Source: Tritrichomonas musculus
Lineage: Eukaryota; Parabasalia; Tritrichomonadida; Tritrichomonadidae
DNA length: 64,000 nucleotides
Assembly: GCA_039105265.1 (NCBI GenBank)
Contig: JAPFFF010000010.1
Location: 1,302,001-1,366,000, forward strand
Direction of reading: 5' to 3'
Position 1 is the stretch's first letter, and each line of letters starts with the position of its first letter. A program made the position numbers and the translations under genes. Of this stretch, positions 38,601-48,400 are shown piece after piece. Below the pieces are notes generated by a model. The model ran no database searches. It saw nothing but the letters and a program-made list of their open reading frames with translations, and was not told the origin of the DNA.

Positions 38601-41195
38601 ATTTTGGAGAAATTTGATCAAATAATAATTGATATTGAATATCCATCAATTAATTTCAATGAAATATATGAAATTGTTTCAAATGTGAAACAATCAAATC
38701 ATAGTTCAATTATTATTTCAACAATTTTTTCAAGTTTTCAAGAAAACAAAAGAGATATAAATGAGCAAGATATATTCAATTTAGATTATAATATGAATTC
38801 TTTTTCATCATTTAATTGTATGACACAGATAACAATTCTTTCATCAGTAACAATAATTCCAAAAAATTGTTTTAAAGAATGTTCATCATTGACACAAATA
38901 ATTATTCCTTCATCAGTTAAAATAATAGAAAAAGGTGCATTTGAAAATTGCACATCAATTAAACAAATGACACTTCCATCTTATTTAACTTCAATTGAAA
39001 AAAATACTTTTTATGGATGTTCATCATTAGAAAAAGTCACAATACCAAATTTGGTTACGTCAATTTGTGATTCTGCTTTTAAAAAATGTTCATCATTACG
39101 ATCAATTGAATTTCCTTCTTCGGTAATTTCAATTGAGAATTCAGCATTTGCAAAATGTTCATCGTTAACTAAAATTGTACTCCCTCAAGGTTTGGATTCA
39201 TTAAATGAATATATTTTTGAAGAATGTACGATGTTAAATGAAATATTAATTCCTTTTTCTGTTAAAATTATAAATGAGTATGCATTTAATGGATGTAAAT
39301 CATTAAAGCAAATTACGATTCCACAATCAGTCAAAGAGATTAAAAAAGGTGCTTTTTCTGATTGTTCTTCTCTTATTTCTTTTGAAATACCTTCATTAAT
39401 AGAAACAATAGAAGCATTTTTGTTTTATGGATGTAAATCTCTTAAACAAGTTGTAATTCCACCTACATTAAAACATATAAAAAAATCATCATTCACTGGT
39501 TGTTCTTCTTTAATAGAAATTGAGATTCCTTCTTCAATTATTTCAATTGATGATAGTTCATTTTTCGGTTGTGAATCACTTAAAAGTTTTTCAATTCCAT
39601 TGAAATCATCATCAATTAAAAATTCTATGTTTCTTAACTGTTTTTCTTTATCAGAAATAGTAATTCCATCTTCAGTAACATCAATTGAACGGCATTCTTT
39701 TAAAGGATGTTCTTCATTAAAAAATATTCTGATACCAAATTCTGTTAAATCAATAGGAGAATCAACATTTTTTGGTTGTTTATCATTAATTGAAATTTCG
39801 ATTCCTGATTCTGTTACATCAATTGAAGATCACACATTTAAGAACTGTACATCGTTGGAAAAAATATTTATTCCTTCATCCGTTACTATTATAAAAAATC
39901 ACGCTTTTGAAGGATGTTCATCTTTAGAGTATTTCTCATTTCCTCCTTTTGTTACTTTTATTGGAGAAAACGCATTTTCTAAATGCTCTAAATTAAAAGG
40001 AATATCAATTCCTACTTCTTTAGAAACAATAAGTAAATCTGCATTCTCTGAATGTGGTTTAATTTCTAAGATTTCCATTCCACATTCATTAAAAAAGATT
40101 GAAGAATATGCTTTCTTTGGATGTTTTTCATTAAGTGATTTATCAATTCCATCTTTCATTGAAGAAATTGGAAATAATTCATTTAATGGTTGTTTATCAT
40201 TAAAAAAAGTATTTTTCGAGGATAATTCATGCTTAAAAATTATTGGTGAAAGAGCTTTTTATAATTGTTCATCTTTAAATGATATTAATATTCCTTCTTC
40301 GATTATATCAATTGATGAATTTTCATTCTCTAAATGTCCTTTAATTAAAAACATTTCAATTCCTGCTTCATTAAAAGTAATCAAAGATAATCTTTTCAAT
40401 GGATGCTCATCACTTACAAAAATAACAATTCCTTTGTCAGTCACTTCTTTAAATGATTTTTCATTTTCTGAATGTTCATCATTGATTCAAATTATCATTC
40501 CTTTCTCTGTAAAATATATAGGTAAAAGTGCTTTTTCTAAATGCTCAAAACTTTCAAAAATTGAATTTGATGATAAATCATTGATTGATGAAATTGGAGA
40601 AAATGCTTTCTATGAATGCATTGCACTTAAAACAATAAAGATACCATTATTTGTTAAAATAATAAATAAATTCACTTTTTATGGATGTAAATCACTTGAA
40701 AAAGTTTATATTTCCAGTTCTTTAACTAAATTAGACGACTTCTCTTTCACCAATTGCTCATCTTTGGTAATTATTCAATTTGATAAGCATCCTTCTTCTT
40801 TGTTATCATTCGGTGATTATGTCTTTTCTGGTTGTTCTTCGTTGAAAACAATAACAATACCTTCTTCCGTAAAATCAATTGGTGATTTTGCTTTTTATAA
40901 ATGTTCATTAATTGAACAAATATCATTTGAAAGTCCATCGTCTTTGATTACAATTGGCAAAAGTGCATTTTCAGAATGTTTGTCTCTATCCAATTTTTTG
41001 ATTCCTTTTAGTGTATTAAAGATTGATGATAATGCATTCAATAAATGCTCGTCATTGGTTCAAGTTCTTCTAGAAGATGATTTTCAATTAGAAACAATAG
41101 GAGAAAACATTTTTTCTGAATGCTCTTCACTTACTCAATTTCCTTCTTTTATTATTCCTATTAGTAATGATCATGAAGAAGATTTTCTAAAATAA
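35667..41195 (+). CDS. Protein kinase-coiled coil-BspA LRR giant protein (1842 aa)
   Basis: Intact. Residues about 9-275 are a kinase domain with all key motifs: glycine loop GEGSFG (about 18), the VK of AVKII, HRDLKPDN (about 137), DFG (about 156), APE (about 182) and the DIYSFG helix; it is tyrosine-kinase-like/TKL in style but with a Ser/Thr-type HRDLKPDN loop. Residues about 320-880 are a long coiled coil with four 35-aa repeats. A helical segment (about 890-1040) with FLASIIEILFQVNSLNSIEL follows, then about 33 TpLRR/LRR_5 repeats to the C-terminus. No signal or membrane segment. It should be an active cytosolic kinase with a scaffold and a large LRR ligand-binding arm. The stop is TAA followed by AG. 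The nearby 914-aa LRR gene is related only in the LRR part. Confidence 0.92.
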   Translation: MNDYNIDIKNYELMSKIGEGSFGSVWKAKNKNNKKEYAVKIIKYKDENKKLIKREINIMIHAKHPTIVKFIGYNINESTNEVYIIMELAEQGSLQSILDNEERSLPIPDYDNTARQIILISIIRGIMYLHRNQIIHRDLKPDNILIGKDFKTCISDFGLSKYFKDEKSISYSNGMCGTPFTMAPEVINNEENITVKSDIYSFGIIMYQVLFGQIKLPAKMTPYKYMLTVAGGYRPEIPEGLISDSLKNLITQCWSSNPDDRPTAEEIFYKLAFNLDKNSNVFDETPNERNGFYLDDIDEVRINEISESLIEKPLSENFYNINSIEEINLEINRIKQEILKINKNDLDEKFELVDKIKTDVVDLTSKLNEDIKKIEDDIYQLKISFEDLGTKYNEITKTDDEDLAIKASEKVLQIEDQIEEIKISIENFDQIKTDVVEQANKSSEKVQQIEDEVEEIKISIENFDQIKTNVLEQASKASEKVLQIEDQIEEIKISIENFDQIKTDVVEQANKSSEKVQQIEDEIEEIKISIENLDKKYDEKIKEIEEEIAKLKLQYNENLELIINISNGIKSKFDDIDQKMNLILEENDEIKTKFINQEKIFSDHLNSLRNENNDLRNQFKEEKEEIKRLISDQVRVFDDKINLIIKDHKDLKIFFSKKFNQVDMKVREISEQNQKIEKKFNEQEQLFESKIISLKEENNKKFEEMQEENKKQFMLMQEEYDKKFQQMKEENDNLRMQLSNQDNSIETKIDSILNSKLKEYEEKFDSLQNENKNLKNQLLEQEDIYTQKLNLIKNEENQANNSKIDQLMEMFEQKFNEKLLKVQKENEELLVKQEEKFQQEINLLKKENEEKKQFLSKQEQIVNPENIISTKTFSIQKIKLDDFNSLSLKEQYSIILKVVDESKNNFLILKDLLIFLLQFDEIQVLDNSLIKVQSNDSNEFLYNNEEENQIMITSVHFLASIIEILFQVNSLNSIELIKILEKFDQIIIDIEYPSINFNEIYEIVSNVKQSNHSSIIISTIFSSFQENKRDINEQDIFNLDYNMNSFSSFNCMTQITILSSVTIIPKNCFKECSSLTQIIIPSSVKIIEKGAFENCTSIKQMTLPSYLTSIEKNTFYGCSSLEKVTIPNLVTSICDSAFKKCSSLRSIEFPSSVISIENSAFAKCSSLTKIVLPQGLDSLNEYIFEECTMLNEILIPFSVKIINEYAFNGCKSLKQITIPQSVKEIKKGAFSDCSSLISFEIPSLIETIEAFLFYGCKSLKQVVIPPTLKHIKKSSFTGCSSLIEIEIPSSIISIDDSSFFGCESLKSFSIPLKSSSIKNSMFLNCFSLSEIVIPSSVTSIERHSFKGCSSLKNILIPNSVKSIGESTFFGCLSLIEISIPDSVTSIEDHTFKNCTSLEKIFIPSSVTIIKNHAFEGCSSLEYFSFPPFVTFIGENAFSKCSKLKGISIPTSLETISKSAFSECGLISKISIPHSLKKIEEYAFFGCFSLSDLSIPSFIEEIGNNSFNGCLSLKKVFFEDNSCLKIIGERAFYNCSSLNDINIPSSIISIDEFSFSKCPLIKNISIPASLKVIKDNLFNGCSSLTKITIPLSVTSLNDFSFSECSSLIQIIIPFSVKYIGKSAFSKCSKLSKIEFDDKSLIDEIGENAFYECIALKTIKIPLFVKIINKFTFYGCKSLEKVYISSSLTKLDDFSFTNCSSLVIIQFDKHPSSLLSFGDYVFSGCSSLKTITIPSSVKSIGDFAFYKCSLIEQISFESPSSLITIGKSAFSECLSLSNFLIPFSVLKIDDNAFNKCSSLVQVLLEDDFQLETIGENIFSECSSLTQFPSFIIPISNDHEEDFLK
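36888..37307 (+). repeat. 105-bp tandem repeat in coiled-coil coding region
   Basis: Four 105-bp units begin at 36888, 36993, 37098 and 37203, each opening AGTGAAAAAGTTC and encoding SEKV-QIED-(I/V)EEIKISIEN. Units 1 and 3, and 2 and 4, are the closest pairs, so a two-unit block was probably duplicated. The 35-aa length is exactly five heptads, so repeat number can change without breaking the coiled coil. Confidence 0.92.
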
Positions 41196-41299
41196 AGATA
41201 TATACAGTTATTTTTCCATTTTTTTTAAGAATAAATATTTAGGTGATTCCAAAATAAATTATAACAGATGTTCTCCAAATAATAAGAGAATCACTTTGT

Positions 41300-41650
41300 C
41301 CAGCAGATTTTACAAATACTGCACGGCAAATGGAGTTTCACGGGGAATGAAGTACCTACATGATCGAAACATCTTTTACAGAGACATTAAACATACTTCA
41401 TGATTCGTAACTAATTTTGGCTTATCAAAATATTATGAAAAATAACATTCAAAAAATCAATTACAAATCGTTGACACTTTATTATTCATGTTGCCAGAAG
41501 TCATCAAAAGCAATGGATTAAATATCCTGAGCATGTAAGCGTCGATGATAGATTTTCTTAATAAATAGTCCATCTTTGCAGCGATTCCATACACAATTAA
41601 TAGTATTTTATAACTACTAAGTGAAGATATTTTATCTCTTAAATTATATG
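41300..41650 (+). pseudogene. Kinase-domain relic
   Basis: The decayed plus-strand sequence matches the middle of the upstream kinase: ADFTNTARQM (compare YDNTARQ), MKYLHDRNIFYRDIK in one frame, NFGLSKYYEK for DFG-LSKY, and LPEVIKSNG for the APE region. Frames shift and stops intervene. It starts about 100 bp after the 1842-aa gene and is probably a leftover of another TKL-like kinase gene. Confidence 0.6.
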
Positions 41651-41841
41651 GATAGATAGATGAAAATAAAACTGGAACTTCTTTCCCTTTTGTGTTAAGT
41701 GGTGTAAATTAAGGGGGCAGTTTCAAATTATCGGATGTATAAAAAGAAAGGAAATAAAAAATTGTTTGAATAAAATTCTAAACAATATACAAAAATTTAA
41801 TGACATGCTTTTATGCTAATATATACAGCATATCATTAAAT

Positions 41842-41975
41842 GATGTATGAGCGATTCAAGTGTTCCACCTGCCATGTATTCTGTAATGAGAATTGGGCGA
41901 TTTTCATCATGAAAATCATTTAGACTAAAACCTTTAAATTTGATAATGCAGGGATGTTTTAATTTTGATAATATA
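41842..41975 (-). pseudogene. Kinase N-lobe fragment
   Basis: Minus-strand peptide LSKLKHPCIIKFKGFSLN then RPILITEYMAGGTLESLIHH matches the alphaC-beta4, beta5 and hinge region of TKL-type kinases. Only about 45 codons remain, in the orientation opposite to the relic at 41300. Confidence 0.65.
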
Positions 41976-42026
41976 ATAATAAAAAAAATAATCACATCAT
42001 TTATTTAATTAATTAGTTTAATGATT

Positions 42027-44771
42027 TTAAATTAAAATGCAATTCTGTAATGAATCAGATTGATTTTGTTTGTTTTCATCATCATTAGAATCATTTCCAA
42101 ATGGGCAATCATGAAAAATATGATTTCCATCATAAATTATGTCAGAAGGAATTGAAACGTTTGTTAACTTTCTGCAGCCATCAAAAGCATAATCGGCAAT
42201 TTTTGTTACAGAAGAAGGAATTGAAATTTGTGTCAACGATGAACAACAAGTAAAAGCAAATTCTCCAATTTCTGTCACAGACTCAGGAATTGATATATTA
42301 ATCAACGAACTGCAAGAATAAAAGCAATATTTTTCGATTTTCTTAACAGAAGAAGGAATCTCAATTTTCTCCAAAGAATAACATTTTTTAAAAGCGTTAT
42401 TTCCTATTTCTGTTACAGAAGATGGAATATAAATCTGCTTTAATGATCTACAACATTCAAAAGCACTTTCTTTTATTTCAGTCACAGAAGGTGGAATTAT
42501 TATTTGCTTCAATCCACAACAACATTCAAATGTTCTTGCATTAATTATTTTTAATGAAGAAGGTAAATTTATTTGCTTTAAAGATTTGCATTCTTTAAAT
42601 GCTCCTTCACCAATTGAAGTCACGGATGATGGAATATAAATTTGCTTTAATGATCCACAACATTCAAAAGCTCTTTCTTTTATTTCAGTTACAGAAGGTG
42701 GAATTATTATTTGCTTCAATCCACAACAACATTCAAATGTGGATATATTAATTGAATTCAATGAAGAAGGCAAATTTATTTGTGCTAAAGATTTGCATTC
42801 TCTAAATGCTCCTTTACCAATTGAAGTAACAGATGATGGAATATCAAAACTATCAAGTTCGCATTTATCAAAATAATTTTCAACGATTGAATTTGTAGAA
42901 GAAAGAATTTTTATTTGTTTCAATGATGAACACTTATAAAAAGCTTTATCACCAATAGATGTTATAGAAGAAGGAATTGCTATTCTAACCAATGATTCGC
43001 AGCCACCAAAAGCATAACTTGAGATTGATGATACAGAAAAAGGAATTATAAATTGTGTTAATGAAATACAATTTCCAAAGGCAGAATCTCGAATCGAAGT
43101 TACAGATGATGGAATTTCAATTTCCTTCAATTTTGAACAATCATAAAATGCATAAGATTCAATTGACTTTATTGATGATGGAATTGTTATATGTGATAAA
43201 GAACTGCAATGGCAAAAAAAGCTACCTGCAATCGATGTTAATGAAGAAGGAATTGAAAAATGTTGTAAAGATATGCATGAATCAAAAACTTGTAATCCAA
43301 CCGAGATCACCGATGATGGAATCGTTACTTCTTTGAGTGAATAACAATAACGAAAACATTCATCTCCAATCGAAGTAATTGAAGATGGAATTGAAATTTG
43401 CTTTAAATTTTTACATCCATAAAAACTTTTATTTTCAATTGATGTAACAGATGATGGAATTGTTACTTCTATAAGTGAAGAACAATTATAAAAGCATTCA
43501 TTACAAATCAATTTTACAGATGATGGAATTATTATTTTTTTTAAATTTCTGCATTCTTTAAAAAGTTTATCACTTATTTCATATTTAATTAGAGATATTA
43601 AAAGATTAAAAATTTTTTCATTATTTTCATTTGCTGCCACAAACAATGGTGAAATATCATGTGAAATTAATTTGTTTTGAATATCAAATCCTTTTGATTT
43701 TATAAAAAGATCAATAAGAGTAAAATAACCATATTTACAAAGATAACTCAAATAATATTCAAAATCAATATCATTTGGAAAGAATGCAAAATTTACATAA
43801 CGAAAACAATAAGAGTGGAAATTCATATCAAAATCTTTGTTTATCTTTTTTTGATCAAGTAAATTATCGTAAATGTAATTCGCAATATCATTTTGATGAC
43901 ATTCAATTGCCATTTCCAAACATTGTTCAAAAGAATTATTTTTTGGTATAACTTCGCTTTCTTCAAGAAGATGAATAATATCTGGATTTTGTCCATGAAT
44001 TGCATAAAGCCATAATGAAGGATTCAAATCAACGTTATTCAATCTCAAATATTGAAAGATTTGAATTGATCCAAAAAAAGCTGCATATTCAATTAAAGTT
44101 GTTTTTTCATTTTTTATTAAAAATGGATTTGTTTCATAAATAGAATAATTAATTTTACTTGAAAGTGAAATATTGTAATTATTTGTATAGATAATGAAGT
44201 CTTCAATTGAATCATTACGAATTAATTGGCAAATTAAAGAACAATTTTCACCAATTTGTCTTTTTTCTTCAAAGTATGTTAGATCTGTTAAATCATTTTT
44301 AATCATTTCTTTGTCTATGGCTTCATTCGTTTGATCATCAAAAAATGATTTGAGTTCTGGTGCAAAATATAGATATTTAATTCCTGGATTATTTTCATAT
44401 ATTAGTTTTATGATGTCCTCGTCGATTGTAATTATTTGATGATTAATAAGAAAAATAAGAAAGCGGTTGTTCTTTTTAAAATGAGAGTAAATTTCAGTAT
44501 TTGAAAAAATATTTTTGATATCTTCTGAAAATGGTAGAAAAATACGTTCAAGTTTGTTAAAAAAATTTATACCTCGATAATGATTATTTATTATATTGCA
44601 AATAAAATAATAAAATATTTTGAATTCTTCATCATTTTCATGTAGATTTTGTTTATCAATAATATTAACTAAATTTGTATAATTGGTTTCATCATCATTT
44701 TCATCATCAATATATAATAAAAATATATCTTGAAATTCTTTTTTTGCATCAATATAATTTGATATATCCAT
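42027..44771 (-). CDS. DUF3447-like/BspA LRR fusion protein (914 aa)
   Basis: Intact. Residues 1-385 are the DUF3447-type N-terminal module (FNKLERIFLPFSEDIKNIFS; FKKNNRFLIFLINHQIITID; ICQLIRNDSIEDFIIYTNN; KTTLIEYAAFFGSIQIFQYL), then a short ankyrin-like helix pair (SPLFVAANENNEKIFNLLIS). From about 405 to 885 run about twenty TpLRR/LRR_5 repeats (consensus SLKQI-IPSSVTSIG--AF--C). The tail is Asp/Asn-rich. No signal peptide or membrane helix, so it is probably cytosolic, with a binding or scaffold role. The two adjacent blocks of repeats around 42,470-42,560 and 42,660-42,740 are near-copies, showing recent internal duplication. An initiator-like TCATTT lies 17-22 bases before the ATG. Confidence 0.9.
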   Translation of the reverse strand: MDISNYIDAKKEFQDIFLLYIDDENDDETNYTNLVNIIDKQNLHENDEEFKIFYYFICNIINNHYRGINFFNKLERIFLPFSEDIKNIFSNTEIYSHFKKNNRFLIFLINHQIITIDEDIIKLIYENNPGIKYLYFAPELKSFFDDQTNEAIDKEMIKNDLTDLTYFEEKRQIGENCSLICQLIRNDSIEDFIIYTNNYNISLSSKINYSIYETNPFLIKNEKTTLIEYAAFFGSIQIFQYLRLNNVDLNPSLWLYAIHGQNPDIIHLLEESEVIPKNNSFEQCLEMAIECHQNDIANYIYDNLLDQKKINKDFDMNFHSYCFRYVNFAFFPNDIDFEYYLSYLCKYGYFTLIDLFIKSKGFDIQNKLISHDISPLFVAANENNEKIFNLLISLIKYEISDKLFKECRNLKKIIIPSSVKLICNECFYNCSSLIEVTIPSSVTSIENKSFYGCKNLKQISIPSSITSIGDECFRYCYSLKEVTIPSSVISVGLQVFDSCISLQHFSIPSSLTSIAGSFFCHCSSLSHITIPSSIKSIESYAFYDCSKLKEIEIPSSVTSIRDSAFGNCISLTQFIIPFSVSSISSYAFGGCESLVRIAIPSSITSIGDKAFYKCSSLKQIKILSSTNSIVENYFDKCELDSFDIPSSVTSIGKGAFRECKSLAQINLPSSLNSINISTFECCCGLKQIIIPPSVTEIKERAFECCGSLKQIYIPSSVTSIGEGAFKECKSLKQINLPSSLKIINARTFECCCGLKQIIIPPSVTEIKESAFECCRSLKQIYIPSSVTEIGNNAFKKCYSLEKIEIPSSVKKIEKYCFYSCSSLINISIPESVTEIGEFAFTCCSSLTQISIPSSVTKIADYAFDGCRKLTNVSIPSDIIYDGNHIFHDCPFGNDSNDDENKQNQSDSLQNCILI

Positions 44772-44787
44772 AAACTATAAAAATTTT

Positions 44788-44793
44788 AAATGA
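44788..44793 (-). promoter_or_regulatory. Initiator-like TCATTT
   Basis: TCATTT on the minus strand, 17-22 bases before the start of the 914-aa gene. Confidence 0.4.
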
Positions 44794-45317
44794 CCATTTA
44801 CGTACAGAAAAACAAATTAACTATACTATATAAGAATTTATATTATAATTTGGAACAAATTTAAAAAAAAATTTTGCGCCCCCACCTCTAATTGAGAGGT
44901 TGTAAAATCCTCTCAAACTTTACCCTTAAATAAAGACAATATGCATTCAATTAATTCACTCTCGATAAAATTATGAAATCTTGATGATGAAATTTCATGT
45001 AATTATTCTTATTTTCATCTATGGTGGCTGATAGAGAAGATGCTTTTTATATTTTCGAGAAAAATAATTATTAATTCTTATTCATCTGAAAAAGTTCATC
45101 TTCTAACTTGCTGAAAGTTGAATTTTCTACATCAGAATTAGAATTTTTCGTTATTGATTCTAGTAGTTCATTGATTTCAGAAATTTCAAAATTTTTTTCT
45201 CATTTTAAAATACAGATATTTATTAAAAAAATTTTTTTCTGATTTTGATTAACATAAGATCTTTTAATATAAAATAATTTCAAAATTAAATAAAGAAATA
45301 TCGATTTATGAATAATA
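44794..45317. other. Intergenic DNA with a short unidentified remnant
   Basis: AT-rich. On the minus strand at about 45,070-45,200 about 40 open codons (EISEINELLESITKNSNSDV, then ENSTFSKLEDELF) look like the end of some protein, without a start or recognised domain. A small hairpin CCTCTAATTGAGAGG sits at about 44,885. Confidence 0.35.
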
Positions 45318-46751
45318 TTAAGAAGCATAATTTATATTCATCTTTTCTAATCTTTTCAAATGTGTTTCGGTTAATCTTTTTGTAAAATCATCAAGAGATT
45401 TTAATTCTTGCTTAGTCCAAGCTATTTCAGAAAAAGCACAAATTCTTGGAAATACTTTCCATTGAACATTGTTAAAATCGAACATTACTTCAGCCCAAGC
45501 GCAAGCTTCAACGCCCAAAATCAAATCTTTATTCTCAACTAAAGCCAATGGATTGAAACAATAGACATCGACAAGTGTTGAACATGGACCAGGGAAGTAA
45601 GAATAAGGGTCTTCTTTTCCCTCGTGTATGCTAAACTGACAGTGATCGAAATAAAGATAATCATTTGGTGTCATAACGATAGGGTGTCCTAATTTAGTTG
45701 CACCATTTCCAATACAAGCTTCTCTCCAGATCATGACTGCATTTTCCTTTTCCAGACCATAATTCAAGATTTCATCCCATCCAATCATTTTCCTTCCTTT
45801 TTCGTGAAGGAAGTCTGCGATCATATTAGAAAACCAAGTTTGATAATCTGCGATATTCTTGATATTCTTTTCTTTCATGAAACTTTTACACTTATCACAC
45901 TCTTCCCAATAGACAGGGGCCACCTGATCACCTCCAATGTGGATATATTCAGAATCAAATATTTCAATGACTTCGGCCAAAATATCCTTCAAAAAGTTTA
46001 TAGTCGAAGGAGATGAAATACAATAAGCCTTAAAGTTCTTGCAATTGAACCATTCACTGTCTTCTGGAATTGTTACATGGCAGAAAAATTCAGGGTAGGC
46101 ATTGAATGCACTTTCTGAGTGACCCGGTATGTCAATTTCAGGTACAACCGTCACACTCAAATTTTTGGCATATGAAACAATTTCTTTCATTTCTTCTTGT
46201 GTATAAAAATAAGGTTTATAATTGGTCCCATCTTTTTCTAACATTAAAGAGCCTATTTCAGTGAGTTTCGGGTACTTTTTGCATTCAAACCGCCATCCTT
46301 CATCGTCCGTTAAATGCCAGTGAAATATGTTCAGTTTGTGAAGTGACATCCAATATATAAATTTCTTCACTTCTGAGACAGTGAAAAAGTGACGTGAACA
46401 ATCGAGAAGCATTCCACGCCACGAGTATTGTGGCCTGACTTTGTTGTCTTTTAATGAAAGTGACGAGTCCATAAAAATGGCCTGACTTTGTTGAGGCTAC
46501 AATTGTTAGCTTTTCAGTTGTGAGTTTTAATTCGTATCCTTCATGCAACTTTTTCCGAGTGAAATTTTTTCTGATTTGAAGTCAGAAAAAGTCACTTCAT
46601 GGGATGCTCCATAGAATTGAATTTTTTTAAATTCAACAAACGAATGTTTTTTAGGTAAAGCTCTTTCAAAATAGATAGTATTCATCGATTCAATTTTAAA
46701 GAAAGATGAAAAAATTGGAATAACAGAGAAAACTCTGGATACATGCAGCAA
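45318..46751 (-). pseudogene. Beta-N-acetylhexosaminidase (GH20), damaged
   Basis: The 384-codon frame 45318-46472 holds most of a GH20 barrel: YSWRGMLLDCSRHFFTV, LNIFHWHLTDDEGWRFE, VVPEIDIPGHS, then HIGGDQVAPVYWEEC. GH20 enzymes need the Asp-Glu pair GGDE; here the Glu is Gln (CAG for GAG), so the general acid is lost. The N-terminal domain lies in other frames: 46527-46751 and then HEGYELKLTTEKLTIV, STKSGHFYGLVTF, separated by a one-base shift near 46,545 and a second shift with a small loss near 46,470. No ATG precedes it; its 5' end lies 42 bp from the edge of the segmental duplication. The intact enzyme would release terminal GlcNAc/GalNAc. Confidence 0.82.
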
Positions 46752-46873
46752 TAAAAAAAATTCATATAATTATTAAATATATATCAAATATGTAAAAAGG
46801 AGATATCCAAAAGGTTGCTTGTTTATCTATATCTATAATGAAAACACAAAAATATACTTAAATATTTTGGTAT

Positions 46874-47038
46874 TTAAATGAGTTGAATTCTGAATGTTTG
46901 TCTTGCTTTGAGAGTCTTGCTTGGTGGCATCATGATGAATGGTTCTTCGCCGCCAACATATGTGACAACGTGGCCGTTTTGCTGCGCATAAATCATCCCA
47001 TTCTTGTAGACAAAGTGCTGGTTGTGTCTTCCGTGGAA
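46874..47038 (-). pseudogene. CH-protein gene remnant (last 55 codons)
   Basis: Encodes the same C-terminus as copy A (FHGRHNQHFVYKNGM, ..., TLKARQTFRIQLI) and then joins abruptly to upstream-flank DNA of that gene. The remainder of the CH gene was deleted here. Confidence 0.92.
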
Positions 47039-47238
47039 TAAATTTTATTTTATAAAATATTAATAAAAAAATTTCTTGGCTAAATTAAAAATATTGATCC
47101 TGCTAAAGTCCAAAGATTGCATTGGACATTAAATTAAAAATATAAAATCAAAAACAAATCAATGCCAAAATACTTAATTTATAAATTCAATACTCTTTAT
47201 TTTAATAAAAAACCAATAAATATAATTTATTCTCGTAA

Positions 47239-47309
47239 TCCGACATAGTCTAATGGTTAAAATACTTGGTTCTCACCCAAGAGCTCGGGGTTCAATTCCC
47301 CGTGTCGGA
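47239..47309 (+). tRNA. tRNA-Glu (anticodon CTC), copy B
   Basis: The same 71-nt sequence as 14470-14540, in opposite orientation. The acceptor, D, anticodon (TTCTCAC loop) and T arms are all intact and a T7 run begins right after the gene, serving as a Pol III stop. Both duplicate copies appear functional. Confidence 0.95.
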
Positions 47310-47477
47310 ATTTTTTTGATCTTTTTTTCCCCTTATCATTTTCCATTGTATTTTTTGATGAATATTCATCACAATTCTGACAATGACAGAATAGTCATTT
47401 ATATCTGCCCGCCATTAAATTTACCATAAAATTCAAAAGGCAGAATTTTAAGGAGATTATATCTGCCTATCAGGACA

Positions 47478-48400
47478 TTTAATCAAGTTCAGTCCAGCCA
47501 AAATGGTTTTAATAGATCTAATGGAAATTACAATTACAACTCAAATCAAAACTTTAAGAACCAATCAAATCCAGGATTTTTTAGCTAATCTAACCAAAGC
47601 TTTAATAATAACCAATTCAGCCAAAACAATTTTAATCAATCTAACACTTCTTATAACGATCCATTCAAAGAAAGCCAGCTAAATCAAAATAATGGATCAA
47701 CTGTAAACAACAATTATTCCCAATCTAATAAAGGAATCTATAGTCAATCAAATTCAAGCTTTAATAACCAATCCAACCAATCATTTAAGCAAGCTAATAC
47801 ATCAAATCCATTTGATCAACAATCAAGCCAAAATGCTTTTAGTGCATCAAGTTCCAATAACTTCAACAACCAGACAAACTCCAGAATTAACAATCAATCA
47901 AGTACAGCTAATCAAAATCCATTCGATCAACCTCAATCCAACGAAAATGAATCAGACAAGCCATATACTAGTGATTTTGACCAACAAAGTTCTAAAACAT
48001 AAATGACCGAAGGTGAAGAAAAACAAAAGAAAGATGAAGAAAAAGATCAACAACCTCAAAATGAAAAATCAAAAGGACCACTAAAGCTTTTACATAAAAA
48101 TAAATCTAATTCTGCAAAAAATATAAGTAAATCATCATCAGCACATAAATTTAAAATCTCATCTTAAAGAAAAACAAAATCATCTGCAAAAGATAGTGAA
48201 GCTAATAATAATGATGAATATTCCAATAATGAAAACAACAGTAATGAAAAAACAAATAATAATGATAAAAAAAAAAAAAAAAAAAAATAGCAGCACTGGC
48301 AAATTCAAGACTAAAACAAATGATGCACGAATCATGTTTTAATGCTATAGATGAAAAAGTTGGAAAACCATTTGTTGGATTTTCTCAAAAAATTGAATGG
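47478..48400 (+). pseudogene. Asn/Gln/Ser-rich protein with NPF motifs, decayed
   Basis: One plus-strand frame reads FNQVQSSQNGFNRSNGNY, then repeated N/Q/S stretches (FSQNNFNQSNTSYNDPFKES) with NPFDQ twice (NTSNPFDQQSS; NQNPFDQPQS), then charged segments (EGEEKQKKDEEKDQQPQNEK; GPLKLLHKNKSNSAKN). Stops occur at about three places, and an A20+ tract at 48,260-48,288 and a T24+ tract at about 48,405-48,428 follow. NPF motifs bind EH domains of endocytic adaptors, so the parent gene may have been an epsin-like or vesicle-coat protein; this is inference. No counterpart exists in copy A. A further stretch (LKQMMHESCFNAIDEKVGKP) near 48,310 may be its continuation. Confidence 0.5.
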
